From: Scleroderma bovista
Lineage: Eukaryota; Basidiomycota; Agaricomycetes; Boletales; Sclerodermataceae
Length of the DNA: 64,000 nt
Assembly: GCA_037178675.1 (NCBI GenBank)
Contig: JAYMGJ010000023.1
Span: forward strand, 1-64,000
Direction of reading: 5' to 3'
The translations under genes were made by a program, and so were the position numbers. Positions 12,554 to 24,800 of the stretch are shown here, piece after piece (within the stretch, counting starts at the first letter, position 1; each line of letters begins with the position of its first letter). The notes below the pieces were generated by a model. That model worked only from the letters and a program-made list of their open reading frames with translations. It was not told the DNA's origin and did not search any database.

Positions 12554-15298
12554 AGTGAACGACGAAATTGTCATGCCTAGATCCCATCCCTCGCGATAGT
12601 GGGGCACGCCAGTCTAGAAAAGGGGAGCGCAATCAAATAGAGATATGCAAACGCAAGTTTTTGCCTGCTATTTTTTGCCACGGCTTCCTCGCCTGCCCCC
12701 GCTCTCTTTTTCTGTTTTCCGTAGGTATCACGAAACCAGACGAGCTCTCACGACAACCACTATAGACGTCGCGCAGGCGACAGTACTTATTCACGTGTCA
12801 CTACACAACCACGCCGAATGACCCAAATATCCACACGCTCCTTATCTACTGTATGATCTCTCTTAAGTACGTACCCACACGAACTTTTTGCACATAGACA
12901 TCAATATTATTAGCACCCAATTCTCACTTGTATTGTCATCATGTAGTTACTATTCAACGTTTTATCCTGCACGAAAATTCCTCACGACACAACGATGAAT
13001 TGCATTACACCTTGACGTATTAGTTGCTATGGCAGATGCACTTGCTGGCAGCCCAACAATGGGACCCAACCGACGGCGCTCTCCACAGGCATCCCGTTTG
13101 AAATGCCACCTGTCACCACCACAATGGCCAAATCAGAGATAGAACTCCCGTATGATGGAAATCGGTGCCCATCGATGAACGACAAGTCCCCAGAATGGTC
13201 CGATTTTGCAAATCGTCGTCCATGGCTGCGGTTCGACGATACAGCACTCGCGCCTTCAATGCAATCGTGAATGCTGCATTGCAGTTCCGTGTCGACTGCC
13301 TGGACTTTCCGGTTCCATATCTAAATGCTCCATGGGCATAACTTATCGCGGCCCACGCGTGGCAGCACGACCAGTTCGCGCGCATGGGACCCGGGCGAGT
13401 GGATCAGCGATCAGCGCTCGAGGGCCAGCCAGTGTTGCTGAGCTGGTCGTGGACGACCGTCGTGGACTCAACGTGCATCTTACGAGGAGCATGTCGATTA
13501 AAGGGACTGCAATGCTTCCCATGCCAGGTTGTCAATGAAGGGAAATGTAGTCATTCCTCGTGCCAGCTTCCGTTTTAATATCCCAGATAGTAATGCACCA
13601 CTAGTGCTAATACGACAAACCCTCGCTACATAGTACGCCACATCCGCAGCCGGAATGAGAAAGGAGTCGGTGGAGTCCAATCACTGCCCCAATCGGATAG
13701 CGATAGGCAGTGCAGGTCTTGTCGATGGGCAGCGTGCAGTGATACCGTGATAACACCAATAGCACGTTGTACGCCAATACGTTCATCGATGCAATGCTAA
13801 CCCCAGACAGCGGTGTTTTGGTGCTGCGGACCTCGGCAAGTAGATGTGGGCACAGGGGGATGCCTTTGCAGGTTGGGTTCAGACGGTGTCGACTTCCTGA
13901 TGTCCGGATGGCAAACGTATTACTTTGTCTCGAGGACGCGATTCGGCATGGTCAGTATCAACCCACAGCCTGTCAGGGTTTGCCTCAGGCCGTCCAGAAA
14001 ACCCCTCTCGTATAGTTACGGTACCGCGGGCGCAGAAGAGAACCACCATACCAGTCAGGGGCAAGCGAGGTCACCGAGGCGATGCGGCGACCACCTCCAG
14101 GCCTGGTGCCGTATTTCTGGTGCGTAGCATGGAAAGTAGCGAGGAGATCATTGGGTAGATATCAACCAGGTCTGCCCACAAGCAAATCGTAGGTGACTTG
14201 GATGAACGTTCGCATTGAAAGATACGTGGTCCGGAGTGATAATCGATGATTGGTCGTCGGGTCCGGTCGGAATGGCGCAATTTGGCAGATCAGTTGGCGT
14301 CATGGGCCTGCTGGTATCGCGGGTTGCCAATTTCCAGTATCTAGTCTGACATGTCCAACAGTTGTTCCCCTATGTCAAAGTTGGAAGATGATGTCCCTTG
14401 TCTTCGCGGGCTTCGGCAGATGCATCAGGCTCACCGGGACCAGTAGGTGTATACAATTCAGTCATCCGACCACTCGTGGACTATCTCTGCCTTTGTGTAC
14501 AGACCGATCTGGGAAGGTCATCAACCACCAATTCGAGACGGGTGATCATAGGTCTGATACCTCGGAAGCGGTGAACTTGCTGCTTGCTTAAAGTGCACCG
14601 CGGGGCTCGGCCTTGAGGATTCCGCCAAAGCAAAACAAGTCGCGATGCCAAGCGCAATATTTCAGCGGGTGATAGGAGGGGCTCAGAGATATCCTGGAGT
14701 GGAAACAAAGCAGGCGGTCCGTGTATAAATATAAAGCACCAGGCTGACCTGTCGCTATTCGAAATGCCATCCCGGGTTACGGATTTTCCAAGCTACGGAC
14801 TCTCATTGGGCATCACTCGAGAGCGGCCCAATGGGTGCCTAGTAAGTGTTGCCGGAAAGAGCGCAGGAGTTGTATTCCGCGATGGAGGAACGAAAAGGAC
14901 GGATGCATGCAGCAATGGGCTTTCACTGAAGTCTGATCGCGATCCTCCATTCTGGCTTATATGATAGCTAAGCTCCGGAGAATGTCCAATTATCATACAA
15001 AGAGTTTCGATCACTTGTGGTCTAGGAGATCAGATTTCTGTCCGGGACCAACTATGCACACCCGTAAATGCACTAGTTGTGCAGCTGAAACGCATCGGAA
15101 ACAGTATCTTTGCAAAGTTTCAACGTTAACCAATTGCAAAAGTAGTACCAACCTTCAGATTTTTAACTCGAGTCTTTTTTTTTTTCTTCCTGCAAGTTCT
15201 CACTTCTACTTTGCCTTACTTATCGAAACACAGTTCCTACACATAATTGCATGACAGTCATATTTGTTTGCAGAAACAGACAGAAAGATAGCGGAGTA
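12554..15298. other. Intergenic stretch without a recognised gene
   Basis: About 2.7 kb with only short frames in all six phases. A frame near 13120-13277 (contains MAKSEIELPYDGNRC) looks mildly protein-like but has no convincing splice partners. A pyrimidine run lies near 15174-15195. No tRNA, transposon protein or terminal repeats seen. Confidence 0.5.
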
Positions 15299-15422
15299 AA
15301 ATGGTCTGGATACAACAACCACTATACTGCCCTTCAGTGGATAATGAATTCAGTAGTGCGAAATGGTCTGGATACAACAACCACTATACTGCCCTTCAGT
15401 GGATAATGAATTCAGTAGTGCG
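15299..15422. repeat. Perfect 62-bp tandem duplication
   Basis: Two adjacent copies of the same 62-bp unit (15299-15360 and 15361-15422), each starting AAATGGTCTGGATACAACAA and ending AGTAGTGCG. I find no mismatch between them. They lie about 50 bp beyond the RPS0 stop codon on its 3' side, so they probably fall in or near the RPS0 3' UTR/terminator. Confidence 0.95.
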
Positions 15423-15472
15423 AAAAAGTAGGAACAGTGGCCATACTCGACAAGCAATTATAGGATATGCCC

Positions 15473-16453
15473 CTACTCCCATGCACTACTTCCAGTGTTG
15501 ACAGCAGGCTCTCCCCAGTTCGCTCCAGCCTCTGCCGACCAGTCAGTCGCGCCTGGTGCAGGTTCCGCAGCCCAGTCCAGGGAACCTGAAAGGATTTTAG
15601 TGGAATTCTAAGCTGTCGAGAACATTTCTCACCAGAGACTAAGGTGGGGTCAATGGCGCCTACTGGAGCAGCACTGGGAGCATCCCATTCTGTTTGCCCA
15701 CCACCCTGTGCCTCCTCGGTGGGAGCAAGCTTGGCTTGAGCCTCCTCCTGCTGTTGCCTCTCCACTTCTTCTGGATCACGGTAGAAGAACATATCCACCA
15801 TAACGTTCCAACCGTCAGGGGTGCGTGGAACAGTACCACGCAACCTAAGCACCTCGCGAGCAAGCATCCACCAGACTAGGCCAATTGAGTGACGCGTCTT
15901 GTTGTTCGTTGGGATAGCGACGTCGACGAATTTGAGGGGGGCATCGGTATCACAGAATGCGATAACCGGGATGTTGACATACGAGGCCTCGCGGATAGCC
16001 TGATGATCAACGCGGGGGTCGGTAACGATGATGAGACGAGGCTCCTTGAAAGAGCGAGTAATGTAGTTGGTGAAAGATCCGGGTGTAAAACGACCAGCAA
16101 TCGCCTGGGCGCCAGTGTTCGCAGCAAATTTGAGGACGGCGCGGTGTCCGTAGGGGCGGGCGGAGATCACGCAAACATCGTTTGGGTTCTCAACAGCTGC
16201 GATAATACGGGCTGCTAGAACGAGTTTTTCCCAAGTCTTACCGATGTTGATGACATGGATACCTATGAAAGCGGGTCAGGTCAAGATGGGCCAAGCAAAG
16301 AAACTGGCGGAACGAACCGTCGATTCTTCTCTTGTAGACGTAGGACTCCATGTGCTTGTCGCAGTTTTTCATTCCAATATGGCACTGGGCGGCCAGGAGG
16401 AGCCGGATCTCCTCATCAGTAGCACTCAGTACAGATGGTAGTTTTGATGACAT
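15473..16453 (-). CDS. RPS0: 40S ribosomal protein uS2 (S0)
   Basis: Component of the small ribosomal subunit, needed for late 40S maturation and translation. The spliced model is exons 16453-16318, 16262-15633 and 15585-15473, which gives 292 residues in perfect phase, the normal size of fungal S0. The start [20 protein letters not shown], followed by [47 protein letters not shown] and [23 protein letters not shown] blocks, is diagnostic. The C-terminus has the typical acidic Trp-rich tail (AAEPAPG...WE). Introns are 55 and 47 nt. Members of this family are usually strongly expressed, which fits the compact structure. A 62-bp tandem duplication sits just downstream. Confidence 0.97.
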
Positions 16454-16721
16454 GGCTGAAGCTGCAGAGCGATCAATACAAGGTCCTGAGCAATCCAAAC
16501 ACGCGTTCGTGCATCCATCCCACCAAAGGCGATGTGAAGAATACAATCAAACAGTAGAGACCTACCGTATGATTGCTTTTGACTTGCACGTCGGCGTCGG
16601 CGACGTTCGCTCGCTTTTCAGACTCTGGACTCGGCTTCGGTCTACGCATCAAGGTCAGGAGGGTTGGGGCAGTCCTTCGGGAAATGCCGAATAGATTCTC
16701 ACGCCGTTGCTGTAACTACGA

Positions 16722-17955
16722 CTACATCCTTGTGTGCAATGCATGGATGAATTCTGGGGTGGCCTTACAGCACCCACCCACAATCATTCCGCCCCAACCA
16801 ATGCCCCGCATGTTGGCCACATTTCTGGCCATATCCATTGCCCACGTCTCCGCGTTTCCACCAGCACCGTTCGGTTTCAGTATCAGCCACGGCCACTTCG
16901 CTTCTTGTCCAAAAGCATGCTGAGCAGCTTGCACGAAGGCACTTACTAGTGCAGGTAGAAATTGAATCTCTGTGCAGTTGATACCAACCCCATCGGGTTT
17001 GGCTAACGGCCTGCCGTCGCTAATCTCGTTTCGCATCATCGCAGTTGCAACCTCTTCTGCAGGGATACTGTCTCCTTTCGGTACACCTGTCTCTGGACAA
17101 CGTCCGTCAGGGAAGACGGCCGTGATCCACCATGGCTTTGTACGCTTCTTGCGTTCCCGGAGAGCGTCCTCTACGATTGTAACTGCGCGTCTGACAGCCG
17201 TCACTTCTCGTGCGAGGGTAAGCGTTTCAAAACCGATCGCGTCTATGGTGTCCCATGTTTGGTCGTTTTTGGCATATGCCAATACACGTTCCGCATGGAA
17301 TTCTGCCAACGTTTGAATGGACTTCTCCTTTCCTATCGTATCGTCTCCGAATGAAGTTATGTTCTCCCCGTTGTCCGTGTATGCCCTAGGACCATATGGT
17401 GGGGGATAGATCCCACCATAATCTTGCATGGGTGAAATAGTGCTGCCAAAGGGACCTAGCGACAACACGATGCGGATATTTTGTGATTGAACAGTCGTAT
17501 TCTCGTAACTGTATTGAGATCGTGCCTTGTCCGCGATCGCGACTGCACTGGACATGAGTTCAAGGGCACGCTTGCGGTCATACCCCTCTCGCTCGAATGT
17601 ATTGAAAGACGCCTGGTATCTGGCACATTGTCAAGGATGATGCGGTCATTCTGGGTTGTAACGGTATACTTGCGTGGATGTAAGCAAAGTCCGTGCTCCC
17701 GCGCGCAAGAACTCGAGATGAGCCTGCAAGAGCGCCTGGGGTCCTTGGGCTTTGTTATCCGAGTCCAGGACTGCATGCGTGGACCACAAGGGAGTGTGAG
17801 CAATTTGGAGACCAAACTTGTCTTCAAGGACTAGCCCCTGTCCTCCGCCGTAACGATCAGAAGGTAGATTACTAGATAGCAAAACCACCTACCAAGCCGC
17901 CATCGGCGAGATTGACATGATCGTCGTAAATTTCGCTCAGTTGTGGATATGACAT
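16722..17955 (-). CDS. MHT1/SAM4 family: Homocysteine S-methyltransferase
   Basis: Cytosolic enzyme transferring a methyl group from S-methylmethionine or S-adenosylmethionine to homocysteine to give methionine. Exons 17955-17893, 17837-17674 and 17619-16722 give 374 residues with exact phase. Family blocks: LADGGLG at the N-terminus, FGLQIAHTPLWS, TSTYQASF, LSLGPFGS, DAIGFETLT, GINCTEIQFL and the C-terminal zinc ligand motif GGCCKATPEFI. With the Cys of GINC and the two Cys of GGCC, all three expected Zn ligands are present. The second intron (17620-17673) must begin with GC (AC|GCAAGT) to keep the frame and the conserved TSTYQ block. Same strand as RPS0 downstream and API5 upstream. Confidence 0.95.
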
Positions 17956-18117
17956 AGACTGATCTGAAGATTTGGAACCGTGGTGCACTATTTGCGACTT
18001 CTATTGAAGGAGATCATCCTTATGCGTACACAACAATACGTACTCCCAGGTAACCAAAGCCCTTCAAGAAACTGGCGTACTACATATGACAATACTCTAC
18101 CTAACCAATATTGTGTC

Positions 18118-20281
18118 CTACCTCTTCCGTCCGCCCCCATTCTCGGTTCTTGTCGAGCCATTTGGGCTGTTTAACCTCCCAAGAAGTGAGGTGGGTTTAG
18201 ATGATTCTACATTTCTCCCACTCCACTGTGCAGAGGCAGCACCCTTAATGCTATACCCAGACGCTGGATGTTTATCGGGTTCCAAAGACCTATCCCTCGA
18301 ACTTCGTCTTTCACGTCTTCGTTTTGAGCGATCGGGTGCGGAAACGCCAGCGTCTGCAAGACGACTGAGCAAGGATGGAGCGGATTGTTCTTTCGGACTT
18401 GTTCTTGCTCGCTTCGGTTCTGGAGTGCCTTCCATAGAGCCACTACTTCGTTTCGGAGACGCCATCGCATTGCCGTTGGCCTCCTGCCACGCCTTGCTCA
18501 CGCCATCTTTCCTTGGAAATTTACGAGTTGCGTGCTGCGTTGCGTCAGGTTTCCGTGGGGGTGGGTCGACTATTGGATTTTCAGGTAGTTGTGTACGTCC
18601 CGGTAGTTTCGCCTGCACCCGTTCTCTCGACTCAAGTTGAAGGTCCGTAAGTGACTGCTCAAACGAAGAAAGAAGTGTTGGCTATCAATGGATAAGAGAA
18701 GAACAGTCCGTTGCGAACCCTTATCAAGTTTTGAACTTCCATGGTATCGTCCTGAGTTCCTTGGTCTAACACCACTTGAAATTTGCTGATAGCGCCAATT
18801 AAATGCGACGGTAAGATCCAACTATCCCTTTTTTTGCGCTGCGAAGAGTTACTTCGTCTCAAAAGTAGATCGAATGGCAACCTACCGTACTGACAGCTTG
18901 AAGTAAAGATTGGACAGTTCGCCACAGGGTAGAATTGTAAACTTTCGAGTCAAATAGAGTCTGTGTGGTTGTATCGCGTAAAAGTTGCCAGGTACTTTAA
19001 TAATGACGAACCTCCAGTAGAATCGAACTAGCATCAACTATTTGTCTCTGAAGCCGTTGCAGTTGTTCTTGGGTCAATCCGTATCGTGGATTGGGCATCT
19101 CAGCTTCGCACGCCGACAGAGTGTCAGTTATCCAGGAAATTACATCGACCCGGTTGTCTGGCGAAAACTTCTGCAGAACCATTCTTCCTGTCAAATTACT
19201 GAGGTAGAATCGTAATAACTTGGCAGAAGATGCTGCACGCCGTTCGGCGCCAACAAACTGAGCCAATGCCAAAAAGGAACAAGCAGTCTTCAGTGACGGG
19301 GTGTCACTAGTTCGCATTTGTAGTGATGCCCGTGCCCTGTCAAGAAGAACCTCAAGGACATCGTCGCCTCTTGAAAGGTTTGTCTGGTAGCACGGTAGGG
19401 ATAGAAGTATGCCCTTTACTATGAATTCTGCATCCCGAGCTTCGAGCCTTTCAATCGACTGCCGAGAGGTCAAGGAACTAAAGCTCACAGCAAAGAGAGA
19501 AAACCCTTACCAGTAACAATTGACTGACCAACATTTGTTCAGCCTCGGAGCCGGGCGGATTAGCATGCTTCTCCACTATTGCTCCCAATGCGTCATTGCT
19601 CAAGAAAGACAAGACGAGAGGACGCAACCGCTCCTTCGCTTGTCGCTCAGACTCATCCAGGTCATCCTCCGAAAAGACTATGTGCTCGCACATGACACCT
19701 AGTACCCCTGGAGGATCCATATCCAGATGTTTCAGCAGGGCAATTTTCACTATGGCCAATTCCTCCGGTTCATCTAAGAACTGTATTACTGTCTGCATTT
19801 ATTCCAGGAAAAATTGTTCAAGCTACCGCTTTGGAGGAGCTGGACAAGCACATCTGCATTTCGCTTGACACATTTTCGTTGTGCGTACGACACCATGGTG
19901 ATAGCATTATACCCGTCCATGCGGACCTAAATGTCGGCATAGTGAGTGGGAACATTAACACATGCCTACTGCATCGCACCCTCGAATCATGGTCTTCACA
20001 AAGATCATACACCGCGTCGATGGCCTCTTCCTCCATCTCAGGGAAGTCATTAAAGAAATTGGGTATTTGTCTGGCTGCATAAGATTTAGATTGACCAGGG
20101 GAGTCAGACGAGTGTGCGAGGTTGATAAGTTCCCGGAATGCCTCTTTTCTCTGTAAAAGCTGTCAAGTGTGAGAGGTCTGTGCTAGCAGCAGCGTCTTAC
20201 CAGGGATGTTGCACCAGCGTCTACTGTGGCTCGTTCAACCTTGGTTTTAATGCGCTTGAGCTGAGCGGCATATTGTGGCAT
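18118..20281 (-). CDS. API5: API5 (apoptosis inhibitor 5)-like protein
   Basis: Helical-repeat nuclear protein family known from animals and plants as an anti-apoptotic or transcription/mRNA-linked factor. Its role in fungi is not settled. The start MPQYAAQLKRIKTKVERATV is followed, after a short intron, by FRELINLAHSSDSPGQSKSY, then ARQIPNFFNDFPEMEEEAID and VYDLCEDHDSRV, the hallmark N-terminal API5 block. Further exons carry KRNADVLVQLLQS, IVKIALLKHLDMDP and a long helical region (AEFIVKGILLSLPCYQTNLS). The last exon is a basic, Ser-rich tail with PKRARTSPKE and RSKRRRERRSS, which resemble nuclear localisation signals. Several introns of about 50 nt. The start lies 186 bp from the divergent USE1 start, so the two likely share a promoter region. 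Confidence 0.88.
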
Positions 20282-20467
20282 GGTCACCTCTTATGCGAGA
20301 TAGGTTGCAAAGGTCGAAGCAGAAAGTTGACGCTGTGTTGACATCCAAGCTTCAAAACTTTGCCTCATGAAGGGGTGGAGACCTGAAAGAGCGACATCCC
20401 ATATAAGGAAGGAAGATCACACCAATATTCCGTGGTGCATGGCATGTGTACGTTTCGGTCCAACACC

Positions 20468-21487
20468 ATGACAATGCAAGACGTAGAAAAGACACTCCAT
20501 GACAGAATTAACCTCCCCAGGCTCGTGAAACGTCTTGAAAGTACCGTCAAGGAGGATAGTTGGTCCACGGACGGTCCCGCTAGACGAGATTCATGGATTA
20601 AGGCGCGGGGCGTGTTGCAGGTGAGCTGGATCTACTTGAGCACTGTTCAGCCAGTTACAAACCTGTTTTAGAGAATAATGCACGCACGTACTCTGCTGAA
20701 GAACGTGGAATTGGATGAGCCAGCAACGACCCCGTGTGTACCTGTGACTGCATGCTTCTGTGGTGTTAATGTTGTGTCTAGGGCCTCAGAGCGACATTAT
20801 CAACATATCAGGACTACTCTTGACCGCCTCGAGAAATTCATGCTTAAGACCGAAAAGGTTTGCGGATCTCGCAATTGCGTGATACTGTGACAGAAATCTA
20901 ATATCTAACAGCAACTTGCACCCCCCCTCCAACGGCCGAAGCCCATTCTTCCTTCCATTCCGCCTCCAGTACCAATACCTTCCCTCATCCACAAAGACTC
21001 AGAACAATGTTCCCCTGTTGAAACTATCCTGATACCTGTCGAAGACACTCCGTCCGCCCGCATAGTTGAAGTGAACGACCTCCTACCTGCTACCCCTGAT
21101 ATAACAGAATCACACCCGCAGAATGCACACGTAACATCATTTAATGTTTCTGCAGCGCCTCCATCGTCGTCCAATATCACTGCTACACCCACAATCCTTC
21201 AGAACTCTCGTGCTTTGCAGGAGGAACTTTCAGAGCAGCTCGCTCTCATGGCTGCACAGCTCCGCAGAAATGCAACGCACTTCTCTGATTCCTTGGATAA
21301 AGACAAAGCGGTTGTCGAAGCAATGCAAGAAAAATTAGAAGGCAATTTCGAGTTTTTGAAGAACCAACGGATCCGACTTCGAGACTTTCGCGGGAAAAGT
21401 GGTGGAACGACGTGTTTAGTGATTATGAGCATTGTCGTTGTACTAATTTCCTTCATCTTGATGGTGTTTATTATCCGGGTCACTTGA
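20468..21487 (+). CDS. USE1: USE1-type SNARE (ER-Golgi retrograde transport)
   Basis: Tail-anchored Qc-like SNARE of the ER, partner of Sec20, Ufe1 and Sec22 in fusion of COPI vesicles returning from the Golgi. Exons begin at 20468 (MTMQDVEKTLHDRINLPRLV). Joins by GTGAGC...TTTTAG, GTGTAC...TCTAG and GTTTGC...AACAG keep one frame. The C-terminal part has LQEELSEQLALMAAQLRRNA, HFSDSLDKDKAVVEAMQEKL and then a single transmembrane helix (TCLVIMSIVVVLISFILMVF) ending four residues before the stop, the usual Use1 architecture. The middle is Pro-rich and poorly conserved. ATG at 20468 chosen over a second ATG two codons on; either is possible. Confidence 0.92.
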
Positions 21488-21800
21488 TGTACGTACATTC
21501 TCACTCCTTGTGCTATTATTACAGTTGTAGTTCGCTGTGGTGCTGTATATCATCGTAGGTCCGGACAGCGAGCTCGCGGAATGCGTTCACCATCATGCAA
21601 CATGTATAGGATCGATACCTGGTTGATGCAACACTTTCGTACGCGGTAGTATTACAGATGCCTTTCTGTGACGACGAACCAAATGGTAAATTATAGGTCT
21701 AGTGCTACATCACTCAAGTACAAAAGAGTTCCGGAATAAATGTCCAAAGATACTTGCGTGTGAACGAAGTGTCTCGAAGGTTACACAGTCGCGAGCTTAT
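21488..21800. other. Convergent 3' intergenic region, USE1 / chitin synthase
   Basis: The two genes end tail to tail here, leaving 313 bp for both 3' UTRs and polyadenylation signals. The short frames inside are not coding-like. Nothing else seen. Confidence 0.6.
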
Positions 21801-24800
21801 CTACACTTGGGAAAGAATGCGGTCGATTGATCGGTTCAGGAAGTCCTTGCGAGACGTCAAGTCTGCCCTCGGGAAAGTAGCAGCCATTGCTTCTCGAGCA
21901 GTCCTGGAATGCATTTAGTCACGAGCAGAGAACAGAATGTGGTGTGTCAAACGCACCTCTTGGTTACGGTCATCAGATCTTGGGTACTCAGGTATGCTTT
22001 GAGAGTATCATACAACTCCTTGTTGGAAGGCATGGGGTTATTGCTGGGAACACCGTAGGCAGTTGTGGTCACGGAGAAAGTGGACATAGGACGTATGGTG
22101 CCAATACCTGGCTGAGGCAATCCACCCAGATTAACGGCGGGGGAGATGGGACGGTTTATGGTCGACACCATCGTCATACGCGGATCGGGTGGTGGTATCA
22201 CGCCAAATTGATTCATCTCCATTGGAATACGCTCTTGCTTTAGGCCGTTGAACGTTGACGTCATCAAATTTGTCGAAGTCCTATTATAGTCTGACGCCTG
22301 AGAGCGAGAACCTGGACCCGAAGGCTGGGTACGGAGATTTCCGCGCGACGCGTTTTGCATAGGATTGGTGTCACAGTAGTAATTACCTGATTCCGACTCA
22401 TACTCGTAAACTGAGCGTATTTGGGGGGCAGGCCGTTGGGGCTGTGGGGCAGGTAGATGCGGGCTGCGTCCAGTACTCTCAGTGTCCTCGTTACCCGAAA
22501 TCTCTGCCTCGTGTTCTATTGTGGGGAGTTAGCAATGGGTAGATTGCAAACTTCTGACACACTTACCGCTAAATTTCCTTTGTGGAATCATGGACTCATT
22601 GAACTTAAAATCACCCCCTGTGTTAACGATTTTCTTGTTGCTTCCGTCGTTGACAACAATGCGGGTGTTACCCCATCCGAATTCATCCATGCGCCAGAAT
22701 GAGTAAATAGGGAGGAAGAAGCTGTAGACGGGATACCTGTGAAACTTTATTAGGTTTGGGAATATGAACTCGCTTGGCTTACTCACGACACGACGTATAC
22801 CACCATCCAGCCTACCAACATGAATTCCCGCTTGATGATAAAAATGAGTGCCTACAAGATGCGCCGACTCAATACCTTTGTCAACAGATGCACAGAAATT
22901 GTACCTGTAAACCGTACACAGCAGCGATCATGGCGATGGAGATGTATGGGATAGCTGTCGATCCAGTTGTTACCTCAATGATGAGCCAAGCCAACTATGA
23001 AAGAATAAGTGGGAATCCAGATCTCAAATCGAGCGACACCTACATAAAGAACAGTGGCTGGCAATATCTAAAGAGAATTAGTTGCGTTGCGCAGGCAAGT
23101 GTCACTCCACCTACAATTGTACTGATGAGATCGAGATAAACGAAGAACCTCATGGAGAAACAGCAAACACCACACAAGTCGGGTAAGATGGCGAGTTCAC
23201 AGAGGTTGTGAATGGTCGAATTGATCCACCGACGGCGCTGTGAAAAGAGAACCCTCCATGAGACTGGTGCCATGGTACGGGCCACTGCATCTGGTTGGAA
23301 CTTCGTTTTGAATGACGGGAAGTGCTTCATGAGCAATGTCGTCAAGAAACGATCTTCGCCTAGGGAGAACAGATTCTTCTTATGCAGGGTGTCGACATGG
23401 CTCTCAGCGTACTCATCAATGACTCGATTGGATATGATGAGTGGTCGGCCTTTATCAGCGGTACGAACCCTGTAGAGACTAAAGCAACCAGGCAAACAAG
23501 AAACCGATCCGAAGAGACTCTCGAAGGCCTTCGCAAGGTTATGCGAAATATAGTATTCGTAGACCTGGGTTAATGTCAGTAACCTGTCGGCAAAAAGAGC
23601 TGCCCACTCACCTGAATCATAGTCCACCAGGAACCTTCCTCGTTTTGCAGTTTTGTCTCACCACAGATACCAATAATATTGGAGTCCTCAATAGCTGCCG
23701 CCACGAGTCTGTTCAAAGATTGTGGAGTGACAGACTAATAACCCAGAGGTCAGTAGAGCGCCAGCGGGGTGGATAAAAAAATGAACCGTATCAGCATCCA
23801 CAGTGAAAATGAATTCGTAGAAGGATGGGTCGACGCCAATAATGTTACGCATGTGGTGACAGACCTCAAGCTCCAAAGGTGACATTGGTGTGTCAAAATG
23901 AACTCGGTTCAGGTATTGCAACAGTAAAATTTGACTATCACGTTTGCCACGGTTTCCTGGCTTCGAGCGTTCTGTCGGTTTGCCGACTTTGACAATGACC
24001 AGATACCTTCAGGAAACACGGTGATCAAGCATATGTATGGCGGAAAAATGGTGACAGCTTACGGTACAACATGACCCTCAAACTCATATAATCCAGAATA
24101 TACTTTGCCATAGTTGAGCTTCTGAGATCCTTCCCCAATGGATTTGAACATGAGGGGCTCTGGATTGGTCGCCACTGGGTCAACACCTAGGATCTCCAGC
24201 ACGATCTCCGGTGTGGGCCGCTCATTTCCACGCCCAATGATATTTCCATCGCAGACAACGAAGATGAGCTTGCGTTTATCATCATAGTCGAGACCTGCCA
24301 GTGAATCAATGGTGCGCCGAAGTGAATCCTCACCCTCGGTATAACACGGGACTTGGCATAGAACAAACTTATCCAGACGTTCTGGAAAGCGTTTGGTCCC
24401 CAACTGAAGGGCAGCCAGAACTGCTTGGAAAGTGAGACCGCCACTAACGTTCAATCGAATTTACGTACACTTCACCAACATGGATGCCATAATGATGCTT
24501 GAGAACACCAACAACATGTAGTTTTGGACCTGGCAACGTGGAGTATACCTGAAGTCCGTCTCCCCCCAATAGAACACGTTTTGGAGGCAGTCCATATTTG
24601 CAGTCCGGTTCGTCGCATCCATTGAATCCAGAGCTTTGTTAAGAGCCGAGGTGATGTCCGTGCCAGGTTGTTGAGTGAATACGGACACAAGTGTGGCATC
24701 CAAGAAGTTGTACTCCGCGACGTTGGCATGTATAATGTCCTTCGTGTAAACATAATCCGTCAAATCGTAAATACTGTTCTGGTAGATGGCCCAGATGCTG

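Noticed and set aside
15301..15501. Plus-strand 66-codon frame over the tandem duplication
   Set aside because: It is simply the duplicated 62-bp unit read through, overlapping the RPS0 3' end.
18086..18640. Plus-strand 184-codon frame opposite API5
   Set aside because: Antisense shadow of the Ser/Arg-rich API5 tail; the minus frame continues the API5 model and carries nuclear-signal-like motifs.
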